Shown in pieces: positions 17,489 to 25,623 of a DNA stretch of 64,000 nucleotides. The DNA is taken from assembly GCF_000092865.1 (NCBI RefSeq), contig NC_014151.1, positions 992,001 through 1,056,000 of the forward strand, read 5' to 3'. This DNA comes from Cellulomonas flavigena DSM 20109 (GTDB lineage Bacteria; Actinomycetota; Actinomycetes; Actinomycetales; Cellulomonadaceae). The notes under the pieces are model-generated. The model ran no database searches. It had not been told where the DNA came from and saw only the letters and a program-made list of their open reading frames with translations. Position 1 is the first letter of the stretch, and every line of letters starts with the position of its first letter. A program made the translations under genes and the position numbers.

Positions 17489-18340
17489 TCAGGCGTCGCG
17501 CGCGCGCAGCCGCACCGTGGCGGCGACGAACAGGACGGCGACCCAGCCGAGAAGGATCGCGTAACCGCCCCACGGGCCGGTGTCGAACGCCCGCGGGAAC
17601 ATCTCCGCGCTCGCGTCGATCGCTTCCTGGGTCGCCATGACCGACGACCCCGCCGAGAACGGCAGGAGCGGGCGGACGTACTCGAACGCCTTCCACGGCA
17701 CGAGGTTGACGATGCTCTCGACGACGAGCAGCAGCCCCATCACCACGGCGATCGTCGCCGCCGTGTTGCGCAGCAGCGCACCCGTCGCGAACGTGAACGC
17801 GGCGATCCCGGCGAGCACGAGCGGGCCGCCGAGGACGACCCGCGTGACCTCGGGGGCGGAGAAGTCGGGCACGACGTCGCCGTCGATGAGCCCGCTGACG
17901 CCGAACGCCACCGCGGAGGCCAGGACACCGACGGCGAACGTCACCGTGACGACGGTGACGAGCTTGGCGACGAGCACCGGCAGCCGCGTCGGGACGGCGG
18001 CGAGCGTCGAGCGGATCGAGCCGGTCGTGTACTCGGACGTCACGACCAGGGCGGCGAGGACGACGATCGCCAGCGAGCCCATCTGCAGGCCGCCGTTGAC
18101 GACCGTGGACACCGCGTCCGCGCTGCCTGCCGGGGCGTCGGACCCCAGCTCCGGGACCGCTCCGGACGCCGCGGTGAGCATCACGGGAAGGCCGGCGAGC
18201 AGCACGAACGCGATCCCGAGCGTCCACCACGTGGAGCGCAGCGAGACGAGCTTCAGCCACTCGCTGTGGAGCACGCGGGGGAACGTCACGCGGGCGCCAG
18301 CGGTGGCCGACGGTGCGGCGGGTGCGGTGGCGGTGCTCAT
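17489..18340 (-). CDS. ABC-2 type permease
   Basis: 283 residues with six predicted membrane helices, beginning after a short N-terminal tail with HSEWLKLVSLRSTWWTL, the usual start of actinobacterial ABC-2 permeases. TSEYTTGSIRSTLAAVPTR between helices 2 and 3 is the conserved loop that docks on the ATPase. The last helices are near residues 178-210 and 255-276. Its ATG overlaps the stop of the ATPase gene (18337-18340), so the pair forms one transporter. Substrate unknown; such pairs often export peptides or antibiotics. Confidence 0.9.
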   Translation of the reverse strand: MSTATAPAAPSATAGARVTFPRVLHSEWLKLVSLRSTWWTLGIAFVLLAGLPVMLTAASGAVPELGSDAPAGSADAVSTVVNGGLQMGSLAIVVLAALVVTSEYTTGSIRSTLAAVPTRLPVLVAKLVTVVTVTFAVGVLASAVAFGVSGLIDGDVVPDFSAPEVTRVVLGGPLVLAGIAAFTFATGALLRNTAATIAVVMGLLLVVESIVNLVPWKAFEYVRPLLPFSAGSSVMATQEAIDASAEMFPRAFDTGPWGGYAILLGWVAVLFVAATVRLRARDA

Positions 18341-19281
18341 CGGACGACCTCCGAGGTCTGCGCGGGCGCGTCGGCGGGCGCGCCGGAGTGGTACTCGACG
18401 GCGTCGGCCGTCAGGGACAGGTAGGCCTGCTCGAGGGAGCCGGTGACCGTGTGCAGCTCGTGCAGCACGATGCGGTGAGCGGCGGCGAGCTCGCCGACCT
18501 CGGCGGCGCTCGGGCCGTGGACCTCGAGGAGCTGCGGCTCCGACGACGTGACGGTCGTGGTCCGGCCTGCCAGGAGCGCGGCGAGCTCGCCGGCCTGCGG
18601 GCTGCGGACGACCACCGTGGACGTCGTGGCGCGTGCCACGACCTCGTCCACCGGGCCCTCGGCGAGGATCTGCCCGCGACCGATGACGAGCAGCCGGTCG
18701 GCCGTCAGCGCGACCTCGCTCATGAGGTGCGACGACAGGAACACGGTCCGGCCCTCGGCGGCCAGGCTGCGCGCCAGTCCGCGGACCCAGGCGACGCCCT
18801 CGGGGTCGAGGCCGTTGACGGGCTCGTCGAGGATGAGCGTGTGCGGGTCGCCGAGCAGCGCGGCCGCGATGCCGAGGCGCTGGCCCATGCCGAGCGAGAA
18901 CCCCTTGACGCGCTTGTCCGCGACCGGGCCGAGACCGGCGAGGTCGATGACGTCGTCGACGCGCGCGGTGCTGATGCCGTGCGTCGCGGCGAGCACGCGC
19001 AGGTGGCTGCGGGCCGTGCGTCCGGGGTGGACGGCCTTCGCCTCGAGCAGGGCACCGACCTCGGTGAGCGGGGCTCGCAGCTGCCGGTACGGGCGCCCCC
19101 CCACGGTCACGGACCCGGCGCTGGGCCGGTCGAGACCGACGATCATCCGCATGGTCGTCGACTTGCCCGCACCGTTGGGGCCCAGGAAGCCGGTGACCTG
19201 GCCGGGGCGCACCGTGAAGTCGATGCCGTCGACGGCGGTCTTGCTGCCGTAGCGCTTGGTCAGTCCCTGTGCCTCGATCAT
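18337..19281 (-). CDS. ABC transporter ATPase
   Basis: 314 residues. Walker A GPNGAGKST (34-42), a degenerate signature SLGMGQR, Walker B LILDEPVNGLDPEG and switch His in FLSSHLMSEV give a complete ATPase of the drug/peptide exporter (DrrA/CcmA-like) class. A ~95-residue C-terminal extension ends in EVVR. No ribosome site precedes the ATG. Instead a short ORF starting 7 nt after a TANNNT box runs into this start with an ATGA overlap. Expression is therefore likely coupled to that leader. Confidence 0.92.
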   Translation of the reverse strand: MIEAQGLTKRYGSKTAVDGIDFTVRPGQVTGFLGPNGAGKSTTMRMIVGLDRPSAGSVTVGGRPYRQLRAPLTEVGALLEAKAVHPGRTARSHLRVLAATHGISTARVDDVIDLAGLGPVADKRVKGFSLGMGQRLGIAAALLGDPHTLILDEPVNGLDPEGVAWVRGLARSLAAEGRTVFLSSHLMSEVALTADRLLVIGRGQILAEGPVDEVVARATTSTVVVRSPQAGELAALLAGRTTTVTSSEPQLLEVHGPSAAEVGELAAAHRIVLHELHTVTGSLEQAYLSLTADAVEYHSGAPADAPAQTSEVVR

Positions 19282-19313
19282 CGGGTCCCCCGGGTGGGCG
19301 TCGGTGTTCTCAT
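19278..19313 (-). CDS. Candidate 11-residue leaderless leader peptide
   Basis: ATG at 19313 reads MRTPTPTRGTR and stops at TGA 19280-19278, whose first bases overlap the ABC ATPase start (ATGA, 19281-19278). Minus-strand TAGCGT (19326-19321) lies exactly 7 nt before the leader ATG, the spacing seen at other leaderless starts in this window. The peptide is Thr/Pro/Arg-rich. Whether it is translated is not shown. Confidence 0.4.
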   Translation of the reverse strand: MRTPTPTRGTR

Positions 19314-19454
19314 GCCGACGACGCTATTCCCGTGCGCCGCGGTCACGGCACCCTCCCGCGACCGATCCGGGGCGCGGACGGCTCATCCGCGAGAACGAGG
19401 GCAGTGGGCGGAACTCTCCGGGCCCGCCCGGTGGGGAACGTCCGGGGCACCCGC

Positions 19455-19460
19455 TACGTT
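19455..19460 (+). promoter_or_regulatory. Candidate -10 box of the BI-1 family gene
   Basis: TACGTT fits TANNNT. A start near 19467 would leave a 46-nt leader containing AGAGGTG before the ATG. Confidence 0.35.
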
Positions 19461-19512
19461 GTGCCAGACGTCGACAAGACCTGTCCCGGCCGGCCACGAC
19501 CAGAGGTGTCGC

Positions 19513-20331
19513 ATGACCAACCCCGTCTTCAACAACAGTCCCGTCTTCGGGGACCCCCGCGGCAAGGGCCGCGGCGGCCCCGCGACCACCCAGGCACCCG
19601 CGTGGGGCACCGCGACCACCGACGCGGCGACCCTCGAGCAGATGTACGACGCGCCCACCGCGACCACGCGCGAGACGGGCCGCCTCACGTACGACGACGT
19701 CATCGTCAAGACCGGCGGGCTGCTCGCGCTGCTCGTGGTCGTCGGTGCCGCGACGTGGGTGGTCGCGCCCCAGCTGTGGATCGTGGGCATGCTCGTCGGC
19801 CTCGTCCTCGGCCTGGTCAACGCGTTCAAGAAGAACCCGAGCCCCGTGCTGATCACGCTGTACGCGGCCGCTGAGGGCGTGTTCCTGGGCGGGATCAGCG
19901 CGATCTACGAGACCATGTGGAACGGCATCGTGCCGCAGGCCGTGCTGGCGACCCTGTCGGTCTTCGCGGTCTCGTTGTTCCTCTTCCGCTCCGGCAAGGT
20001 CCGCGTCACGCCGAAGTTCCGCCGCACGCTGCTCATCGCGATCGCCGGGTACGCCCTGTACTCGCTGGTCAACCTCGGCCTCATGCTGTTCGGCGTCGGC
20101 GGGGGCGACTTCGGTCCGCTGCGCAGTGGCCCGCTCGGCATCGCCGTCGGTCTCATCGCGGTCGGCCTGGCTGCGATGAGCCTCATCATGGACTTCGACT
20201 CCATCAAGCGCGGCGTGGAGGCGGGCGTGCCCGCGAAGTTCGCGTGGGCGGCCGCGTTCGGTCTCATCGTCACGCTGGTCTGGCTGTACCTCGAGTTCCT
20301 GCGCCTGCTGGCGATCCTGCGCGGCGACTGA
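19513..20331 (+). CDS. Bax inhibitor-1 / YccA family membrane protein
   Basis: 272 residues. A ~60-residue soluble N-terminus opens with MTNPVFNNSPVFG, a typical actinobacterial start for this family. Seven hydrophobic helices follow from about residue 70, ending AWAAAFGLIVTLVWLYLEFLRLLAIL. The conserved SAIYETMWNGIVPQAVLAT and MDFDSIKRGVEAGVP segments match the BI-1/YccA signature. Bacterial members are proposed pH-sensitive calcium leak channels; the role here is not shown. Monocistronic, with a very strong terminator after it. Confidence 0.93.
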   Translation: MTNPVFNNSPVFGDPRGKGRGGPATTQAPAWGTATTDAATLEQMYDAPTATTRETGRLTYDDVIVKTGGLLALLVVVGAATWVVAPQLWIVGMLVGLVLGLVNAFKKNPSPVLITLYAAAEGVFLGGISAIYETMWNGIVPQAVLATLSVFAVSLFLFRSGKVRVTPKFRRTLLIAIAGYALYSLVNLGLMLFGVGGGDFGPLRSGPLGIAVGLIAVGLAAMSLIMDFDSIKRGVEAGVPAKFAWAAAFGLIVTLVWLYLEFLRLLAILRGD

Positions 20332-20356
20332 CGGTCCGACCGCGACGCACGGGCAC

Positions 20357-20396
20357 GACGACGCCCCGCCGACCCTCGGGTCGGCGGGGCGTCGTC
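20357..20396. terminator. 18-bp terminator hairpin, convergent junction
   Basis: GACGACGCCCCGCCGACC (20357-20374) pairs exactly with 20379-20396 around CTCG. It sits between the BI-1 gene and the minus-strand zinc-ribbon gene. Confidence 0.9.
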
Positions 20397-20414
20397 ACGT
20401 GCGCAGGAGGTGCG

Positions 20415-20669
20415 TCAGGCCCCCGACGGCGTGCCGCACCCGCTGCAGAACCTCGCCGACGCCGGGTTGGTCGCGGAGCAGGACTCGCACGTGCGCTCGG
20501 CCGCGAGCGAGCTGCCGCACTCCTGGCAGAACCTGCCGCCTGCGGACTGCGCGCTGCACGACGGGCAGCGCGCGACCGACCGCGTGCGCAGGTCGATCCC
20601 GGGTTCCTTGACGCGCGCACGGCGCCCGGCGACATTAGCGGACAGATCACCCGGTCCCGCCCGGGTCAC
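20415..20669 (-). CDS. Small double zinc-ribbon protein
   Basis: 84 residues if started at the GTG at 20669 (another GTG at 20675). The C-terminal 50 residues hold four CxxC knuckles in order CPSC, CQEC, CESC and CSGC, forming two zinc ribbons (CPSC-CQEC and CESC-CSGC) with spacing typical of DZR/zinc-ribbon_2 domains. The N-terminal ~30 residues are basic and unconserved. The gene overlaps the promoter of the divergent lipoprotein, and no ribosome site is clear, so the start is uncertain. Zinc binding is near certain; partner (nucleic acid or protein) unknown. Confidence 0.7.
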   Translation of the reverse strand: MTRAGPGDLSANVAGRRARVKEPGIDLRTRSVARCPSCSAQSAGGRFCQECGSSLAAERTCESCSATNPASARFCSGCGTPSGA

Positions 20670-20690
20670 CCGCACGGAGGAAGTCACCGC

Positions 20691-21530
20691 ATGCGCCTGC
20701 CCCGCACCGTTCTCACGCTCACCGCGTTGCTGCTGCTCACGGCGTGCGCGGCCGGCGAGCCCGGCGCCGCGCCGACCACGTCTGCCCCGGCCGGGGGCAC
20801 GGGCGGCGGCCCGGGTGGCGGAGGTGAGCCGACCGCACCGGCCGAGCCCGCGGCCCCCGCCCTGCCCGCGTCGTGCGCCGCGATCGAGCTCGTGACCGGG
20901 GCACGGATCGCGAGCGTCGACCTCGCGACCTGCCTCACCGACTACATCCGCGCGGCGGGCAGCGGGCGGTTCGAGTCCCGGCTCGAGGGCCAGGTGTCCG
21001 ACCAGCGCTGGGCGCTGGTCGACGGCGGGCTGTACGCGGTCGGCTCGCGCAACGGCGAGCCGTCCGTGGCGGTGACGCCCGACACCGGGTGGCTGTTCAC
21101 GGACGGGACGTGGGTGCAGGCCGACCCGGGCGGCTCGTCCGAGCAGATGCGCGCGGCTGACGGCGTCGACGGGTACCGCACGACCAGCGAGCCGGGGATG
21201 ACGTACGCGATGATCGCCGTCGCCCCCGGCTTCACCGTGGGGGAGCGTGCCGAGGTGGAGCTCGCGGACGGCACCACGACGTCGCTGTGGCCGATCCGCG
21301 CCGACGGGCCGTTCCAGCCGATCCCCGCGATCCCGGCGACGACGACCGAGCTCGTGGTCTGGACGGACGTGCCGGGCCCGACGGCGCGGCTCGACGTGAC
21401 CGGGACCGCGGTCGACGGCACGGGGCAGACGACCACCGGCACGTCGACGACGTTCTACGAGGACTGGGGCCAGGGTGTCGACCTCGCGGAGATCGAGGAG
21501 CTGGTCGGGGTGCCGCTGCCGCGTCCGTGA
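20691..21530 (+). CDS. Secreted lipoprotein of unknown function
   Basis: 279 residues, ATG after GGAGGA. Signal peptide MRLPRTVLTLTALLLLTAC with lipobox LTAC puts the lipid-anchored Cys at residue 19, so it is tethered outside the membrane. A Gly/Pro/Ala-rich spacer (20-60) leads to a ~210-residue outer domain. That domain contains DLATCLTDYIRAAGSGRFES, SDQRWALVDGGLYAVG and VDLAEIEELVGVPLP near its end. It resembles LppX/LprG-like or anti-sigma lipoproteins only in general layout; I do not recognise the family. The next gene starts 19 bp downstream, so cotranscription with cbs is likely. Confidence 0.8.
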   Translation: MRLPRTVLTLTALLLLTACAAGEPGAAPTTSAPAGGTGGGPGGGGEPTAPAEPAAPALPASCAAIELVTGARIASVDLATCLTDYIRAAGSGRFESRLEGQVSDQRWALVDGGLYAVGSRNGEPSVAVTPDTGWLFTDGTWVQADPGGSSEQMRAADGVDGYRTTSEPGMTYAMIAVAPGFTVGERAEVELADGTTTSLWPIRADGPFQPIPAIPATTTELVVWTDVPGPTARLDVTGTAVDGTGQTTTGTSTTFYEDWGQGVDLAEIEELVGVPLPRP

Positions 21531-21549
21531 CGATGAGAGGATCGAGGGC

Positions 21550-22956
21550 GTGAAGTACGCCCAGCACGTCTCCGAGCTCGTCGGCGGTACCCCGCTCGTC
21601 CGGCTCTCGTCCGTCACCACCGGCCTGACCGCCACCATCCTGGCCAAGGTCGAGTACCTCAACCCCGGCGGGTCCGTGAAGGACCGCATCGCCCTGCGCA
21701 TGATCGAGGCCGCCGAGGCCTCGGGCGAGCTGCAGCCCGGCGGCACGATCGTCGAGCCGACGTCCGGCAACACCGGCGTCGGCCTCGCGCTCGTCGCGCA
21801 GCGCAAGGGCTACCGCTGCGTGTTCGTCTGCCCGGACAAGGTCAGCCAGGACAAGCGCGACGTGCTGCGCGCGTACGGTGCGGAGGTCGTCGTCACGCCC
21901 ACCGCGGTGCCGCCGGACCACCCGGACTCGTACTACTCGGTCTCCGACCGCATCACGCGCGAGACGCCCGGCGCCTGGAAGCCCAACCAGTACGCCAACG
22001 TCAACGGTCCCGCGAGCCACTACGCGAGCACGGGCCCGGAGATCTGGGCCGACACCGACGGGCGCGTCACGCACCTCGTCGCCGGCGTCGGCACGGGCGG
22101 CACGATCACCGGCACCGGACGCTTCCTGAAGGACGTGTCGGCCGACCGGCCCGCCGCGGACGGTGGCCGCGTGGTCGTCGTCGGTGCGGACCCCGCAGGG
22201 TCCGTGTACTCCGGCGGTGACGGGCGCCCCTACCTCGTCGAGGGTGTCGGCGAGGACTTCTGGCCGACCGCCTACGACCCCGCGGTGCCCGACGAGATCA
22301 TCGCGGTCTCCGACGCGGACTCGTTCGACATGACGCGCCGGCTGGCCCGCGAGGAGGGGCTGCTGGTCGGCGGGTCCTGCGGCATGGCCGTCGAGGCGAC
22401 GCTGCGGCACGCGCGCGACCTGCAGGAGCGCGACCCCGAGGCGGCGGCCCGCGCGGTGTACGTCGTGATCCTCCCCGACGGTGGGCGCGGCTACCTGTCG
22501 AAGATCTTCAACGACGGCTGGATGCGGTCGTACGGGTTCCTCTCGGCGGGCGACGGTGCGTCGGTGGCGGACGTGCTGCGTTCCAAGGACGGTGCGCTGC
22601 CCGACCTGGTCCACACGCACCCGACCGAGTCGGTGCGCGACGCGATCGAGATCCTGCGTGAGTACGGTGTCTCGCAGATGCCCGTGGTCGGCGCCGAGCC
22701 GCCCGTGATGATCGGCGAGGTCGCCGGGTCCGTGAGCGAGCGGGAGCTGCTCGACGCGGTGTTCTCGGGGGCCGCCTCGCTTGCGGACCGCGTCGACAAG
22801 CACATGGCGCCCCCGCTGCCGCTCATCGGGTCGGGCGAGCCGGTGGAGGCCGCGCGCGCCGCGCTGGAGAAGGCGGACGCGCTCATGGTCGTCGACGACG
22901 GGCGTCCCGTGGGCGTGCTCACGCGTCACGACCTGCTGGGGTTCCTCACGCACTGA
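21550..22956 (+). CDS. Cystathionine beta-synthase
   Basis: 468 residues, GTG start. The PLP domain has GGTPLVRLSSV, the Schiff-base Lys44 in NPGGSVKDR, the substrate loop EPTSGNTGVGLA (69-80) and the phosphate loop GVGTGGTITGTGRF. The ILPDGGRGYLSKIFNDGWM segment is diagnostic of CBS rather than O-acetylserine sulfhydrylase. Two C-terminal CBS motifs (about 345-465) form a regulatory Bateman module. It condenses homocysteine and serine to cystathionine in transsulfuration; a cystathionine gamma-synthase/lyase gene is encoded 10 kb away. Confidence 0.95.
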   Translation: MKYAQHVSELVGGTPLVRLSSVTTGLTATILAKVEYLNPGGSVKDRIALRMIEAAEASGELQPGGTIVEPTSGNTGVGLALVAQRKGYRCVFVCPDKVSQDKRDVLRAYGAEVVVTPTAVPPDHPDSYYSVSDRITRETPGAWKPNQYANVNGPASHYASTGPEIWADTDGRVTHLVAGVGTGGTITGTGRFLKDVSADRPAADGGRVVVVGADPAGSVYSGGDGRPYLVEGVGEDFWPTAYDPAVPDEIIAVSDADSFDMTRRLAREEGLLVGGSCGMAVEATLRHARDLQERDPEAAARAVYVVILPDGGRGYLSKIFNDGWMRSYGFLSAGDGASVADVLRSKDGALPDLVHTHPTESVRDAIEILREYGVSQMPVVGAEPPVMIGEVAGSVSERELLDAVFSGAASLADRVDKHMAPPLPLIGSGEPVEAARAALEKADALMVVDDGRPVGVLTRHDLLGFLTH

Positions 22957-22994
22957 CGCGCGCGAGGTCCCGCGGGGCGGGCCCGCGGGCGGGT

Positions 22995-23000
22995 TAGCAT
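22995..23000 (+). promoter_or_regulatory. Candidate -10 box of the acetylxylan esterase gene
   Basis: TAGCAT fits TANNNT. A start near 23007 leaves a 33-nt leader with GAAGGA before the ATG at 23040. Confidence 0.35.
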
Positions 23001-23039
23001 CGCGCGACCCGTCCGGCCGTACCCGTGAAGGACCCTGCG

Positions 23040-24041
23040 ATGGCGCTGTTCGACCTTCCCCTGCCCGAGCTCGAGCGCTACCTGCCGGAGCTCGACGAGC
23101 CGGCGGACCTCGACGAGTTCTGGGCGGCGACGCTCGCGGAGACCCGGGCGTTCGACCTCGACGTGCGGCGTGCACCGCACGACTCGCCGCTGACGCTCGT
23201 CGACGTGGAGGACCTGACGTTCGCGGGGTTCGGCGGGCACCCGATCAAGGCGTGGGTGACGCGCCCGGCGGGGTCCGCGACGGACGGGTCGTCCCTGCCG
23301 GCGGTCGTGGAGTTCCTCGGGTACGGAGGTGGGCGCGGCCGGCCGCTCGAGCGTCTGGCGTGGGCCGCCGCGGGGTACGTGCACCTGCTCATGGACACGC
23401 GCGGGCAGGGGTCGCACTGGGGGAGCGGCGGCGACACCGCCGACCCGGCCCCGGGCAGCGGTCCGCAGGTCTCGGGGTTCCTCACGCGCGGCATCCTCGA
23501 CCCGGCCGAGCACTTCTACCGGCGGGTCTTCACCGACGGCGTCCGCGCGGTGGAGGCGGTGCGTGCGCTGCCCGGTGTCGACCCCGCGCGCGTCGCGGTG
23601 ACGGGCGGTAGCCAGGGCGGCGGCATGACGCTCGCCGTCGCGGGCCTGGTGCCCGACCTCGCGGCCGTCATGCCCGACGTGCCGTTCCTCTGCCACGTCC
23701 CGCGCGCGATCGCGATCACCGACGCCGAGCCGTACCACGAGGTCGTGCGCTACCTGTCGGTGAACCGCGAGCGCAAGGCGGCCGTCATGCGCACGCTGTC
23801 GTACCTCGACGGCGTGCACCTCGCGCGCCGCGCGACAGCCCCGACGCTGTTCTCCGTGGCGCTGCGCGACCCGATCTGCCCGCCGTCGACCGTCTTCGCG
23901 GCCTACAACCACTACGGCGCGCTCGCGGACCAGCGGCCGGACCGGGCGATCGAGGTGTACGAGTTCAACGAGCACGAGGGCGGCGGCGGGTTCCAGCTCG
24001 ACGCGCAGCTGCGCTGGCTCGCGGGGGTGCTCGCGCGCTGA
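23040..24041 (+). CDS. Acetylxylan esterase / cephalosporin-C deacetylase family
   Basis: 333 residues from the ATG preceded by GAAGGA. Alpha/beta hydrolase of the AXE1 (CE7) family: start MALFDLPLPELERYLP, the RGQGSHWGSGG segment, nucleophile Ser191 in GGSQGGG, Asp277 in ALRDPICPP and His312 in NEHEGGG. The protein has no signal peptide, so it acts in the cytosol, deacetylating short imported xylo-oligosaccharides. It complements the secreted GH10 xylanase elsewhere in the window. Its stop is only 7 nt from that of the convergent TetR gene. Confidence 0.95.
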   Translation: MALFDLPLPELERYLPELDEPADLDEFWAATLAETRAFDLDVRRAPHDSPLTLVDVEDLTFAGFGGHPIKAWVTRPAGSATDGSSLPAVVEFLGYGGGRGRPLERLAWAAAGYVHLLMDTRGQGSHWGSGGDTADPAPGSGPQVSGFLTRGILDPAEHFYRRVFTDGVRAVEAVRALPGVDPARVAVTGGSQGGGMTLAVAGLVPDLAAVMPDVPFLCHVPRAIAITDAEPYHEVVRYLSVNRERKAAVMRTLSYLDGVHLARRATAPTLFSVALRDPICPPSTVFAAYNHYGALADQRPDRAIEVYEFNEHEGGGGFQLDAQLRWLAGVLAR

Positions 24042-24048
24042 CGCGTCG

Positions 24049-24633
24049 TCAGGCCGCGGTGCGGCGCAGCCCGGCGACGATCCCGTCGACGAGGTACGCG
24101 AAGCTGACGTCGACGTCCTCGCGCATGCCGAACCCACCGTCGAGCTCGAGCGCGACGAACCCGTGCACCGCGGCGCGCACGGCGCGCACGGCGTCGATCC
24201 GGCGCTCGGACGGCACGCCGAGGTCGGCGACGAGGTCCGAGAGCCGCGCGACGACCCTGGCACCCACGGCTGCGACGTCGGCCGCGTCGGCGTGCGCGAG
24301 CCAGCCGCCCTGCACGGCCTGGTAGCGCCCCGGGCGGCGGCGCGCCCACGCGCGGATGGCCTGGGCGACGTCGCGCAGCCGCTGCTGCGGATCGGGTGCG
24401 CCGGTGGCGCCCGCGACGACCTCGTCGAGCTCGGTCACCGCGCGCAGCGCGACCTCGCGCCGCAGGCCCGGCAGGCCCTCGACGTGCTTGTAGAGGCTCG
24501 GCACGGCGACGCCGGCGCGCGCGGCGACGGCCGCGAGCGACAGCGTGTCCCATGCCCGCGAGCCGCCGTCGTCGACCACGGCGAGCGCGTGCTCGGTGAC
24601 GGCGGAGCGGTCGAGGCCCGCCCGGGGGCTCAC
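24049..24633 (-). CDS. TetR/AcrR family regulator
   Basis: 194 residues. The N-terminal helix-turn-helix (residues ~10-55: ALAVVDDGGSRAWDTLSLAAVAARAGVAVPSLYKHVEG) is followed by a C-terminal domain with WARRRPGRYQAVQGGW and AVRAAVHGFVALELDGGFGM, the WHG-type ligand domain. GTG start overlaps the hydrolase stop (GTGA, 24630-24633), so the repressor is the second gene of the operon it likely controls. The operator is proposed at 25496-25510. The inducer is unknown. Confidence 0.92.
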   Translation of the reverse strand: MSPRAGLDRSAVTEHALAVVDDGGSRAWDTLSLAAVAARAGVAVPSLYKHVEGLPGLRREVALRAVTELDEVVAGATGAPDPQQRLRDVAQAIRAWARRRPGRYQAVQGGWLAHADAADVAAVGARVVARLSDLVADLGVPSERRIDAVRAVRAAVHGFVALELDGGFGMREDVDVSFAYLVDGIVAGLRRTAA

Positions 24634-25487
24634 GCGACCCCGCCGCGCGTGACGTCACCGCGGGTGGTCAGGCCTGCGAGGAAGTCGAGCAGCGCGGGCA
24701 CGACGACGTCGGGGCGCTGGTGCTGCGGGTAGTGGCCGGCCTCGGGGACGAGCACGCCCGTGACCGCGTCGTGCGGGACGGCGGCCATGGTCGCGGCGTG
24801 GGCCGCGGTGGGGTCGGGGTGCTCGGGGTCGAGTGTGCCGGTGACGACGAGGACGGGCCGGGTGACCTGGCCGAGCAGCGTCCGGTGACCGCCGCCGACG
24901 AGCGCGAGGGCGAGCGCGCGGACGTCCGCGAGGGCGGCGGGGTCGCGGAGCGCGCGGCGCAGGTCGGCCAGGTGAGCGTCGGTCCATGCCGCCTTCCGGC
25001 CTCGCAGCAGGCTGCGGTAGAACCCCGTCCACGCCCGCGGGCCCCAGGGGCGGGCGAGCAGCAGACGGATCTGGAGCCGCACGGAGCGGCCGGCAGGCTC
25101 GCCGTTGCCGGCGTACGCGACGAGCACGACGCCGCGGACGCGGTCGGGGTCCTGCGCCGCCACGCGGGCCACGGCACCGGCGGCGAACGACGCGCCGACG
25201 AGCACGGCGGGGTGCTCGGCGTCGACGTCGAGCGTGTCGAGCAGCTCCCGGACGTCGTCGGCCGTGGGCTCGACGCCGTGCCGCGTGAAGCCGTGCGTGC
25301 CGTCGCCGTGGCCGCGCACGTCGGTGGTGACGACGCGGTGGCCGGCGTCGACGAGCGGGCCGACGAGGTCGCGCCACGAGCTGCGCAGGTCGCCGAGGCC
25401 GGGCACGAGCACGACCGTGGGGCCGTCGGCGGGGCCGTGGACGTCGTAGGAGACGGTGCCGTCGGGGATCACGAGGAGGGGGGCCAT
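24630..25487 (-). CDS. Alpha/beta hydrolase
   Basis: 285 residues. Oxyanion region VLVPGLGDLRSSW (27-39), nucleophile elbow VGASFAAG with Ser100, and catalytic His in PEAGHYPQHQ near the end. The fold is that of small-ester or haloperoxidase-like hydrolases with a cap domain around residues 130-200; substrate unknown. A -10 box TAGCTT ends 6 nt before the ATG, so it is probably leaderless, and the box overlaps the TetR operator. It is translationally coupled to the TetR gene. Confidence 0.9.
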   Translation of the reverse strand: MAPLLVIPDGTVSYDVHGPADGPTVVLVPGLGDLRSSWRDLVGPLVDAGHRVVTTDVRGHGDGTHGFTRHGVEPTADDVRELLDTLDVDAEHPAVLVGASFAAGAVARVAAQDPDRVRGVVLVAYAGNGEPAGRSVRLQIRLLLARPWGPRAWTGFYRSLLRGRKAAWTDAHLADLRRALRDPAALADVRALALALVGGGHRTLLGQVTRPVLVVTGTLDPEHPDPTAAHAATMAAVPHDAVTGVLVPEAGHYPQHQRPDVVVPALLDFLAGLTTRGDVTRGGVA

Positions 25488-25493
25488 GCCACA

Positions 25494-25510
25494 AAGCTAA
25501 TGTTATTAGC
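25494..25510 (-). promoter_or_regulatory. TetR-type operator over a leaderless promoter
   Basis: Perfect inverted repeat GCTAAT-GTT-ATTAGC at 25496-25510. On the minus strand the same bases include TAACAT and TAGCTT (-10 candidates), the latter ending 6 nt before the hydrolase ATG. It is an AT-rich island in GC-rich DNA, as expected of an operator. Confidence 0.7.
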
Positions 25511-25623
25511 CAACGGTGTCGAGGGGCGGGCGTCGCGCCGCGCGGACGGCCGCCCGGTCGGCGCCGCTGCCACGGGCAGGGCAGGATGGTCGGGCACTGT
25601 CATCCACCGAAGGAGAAGTCGAC

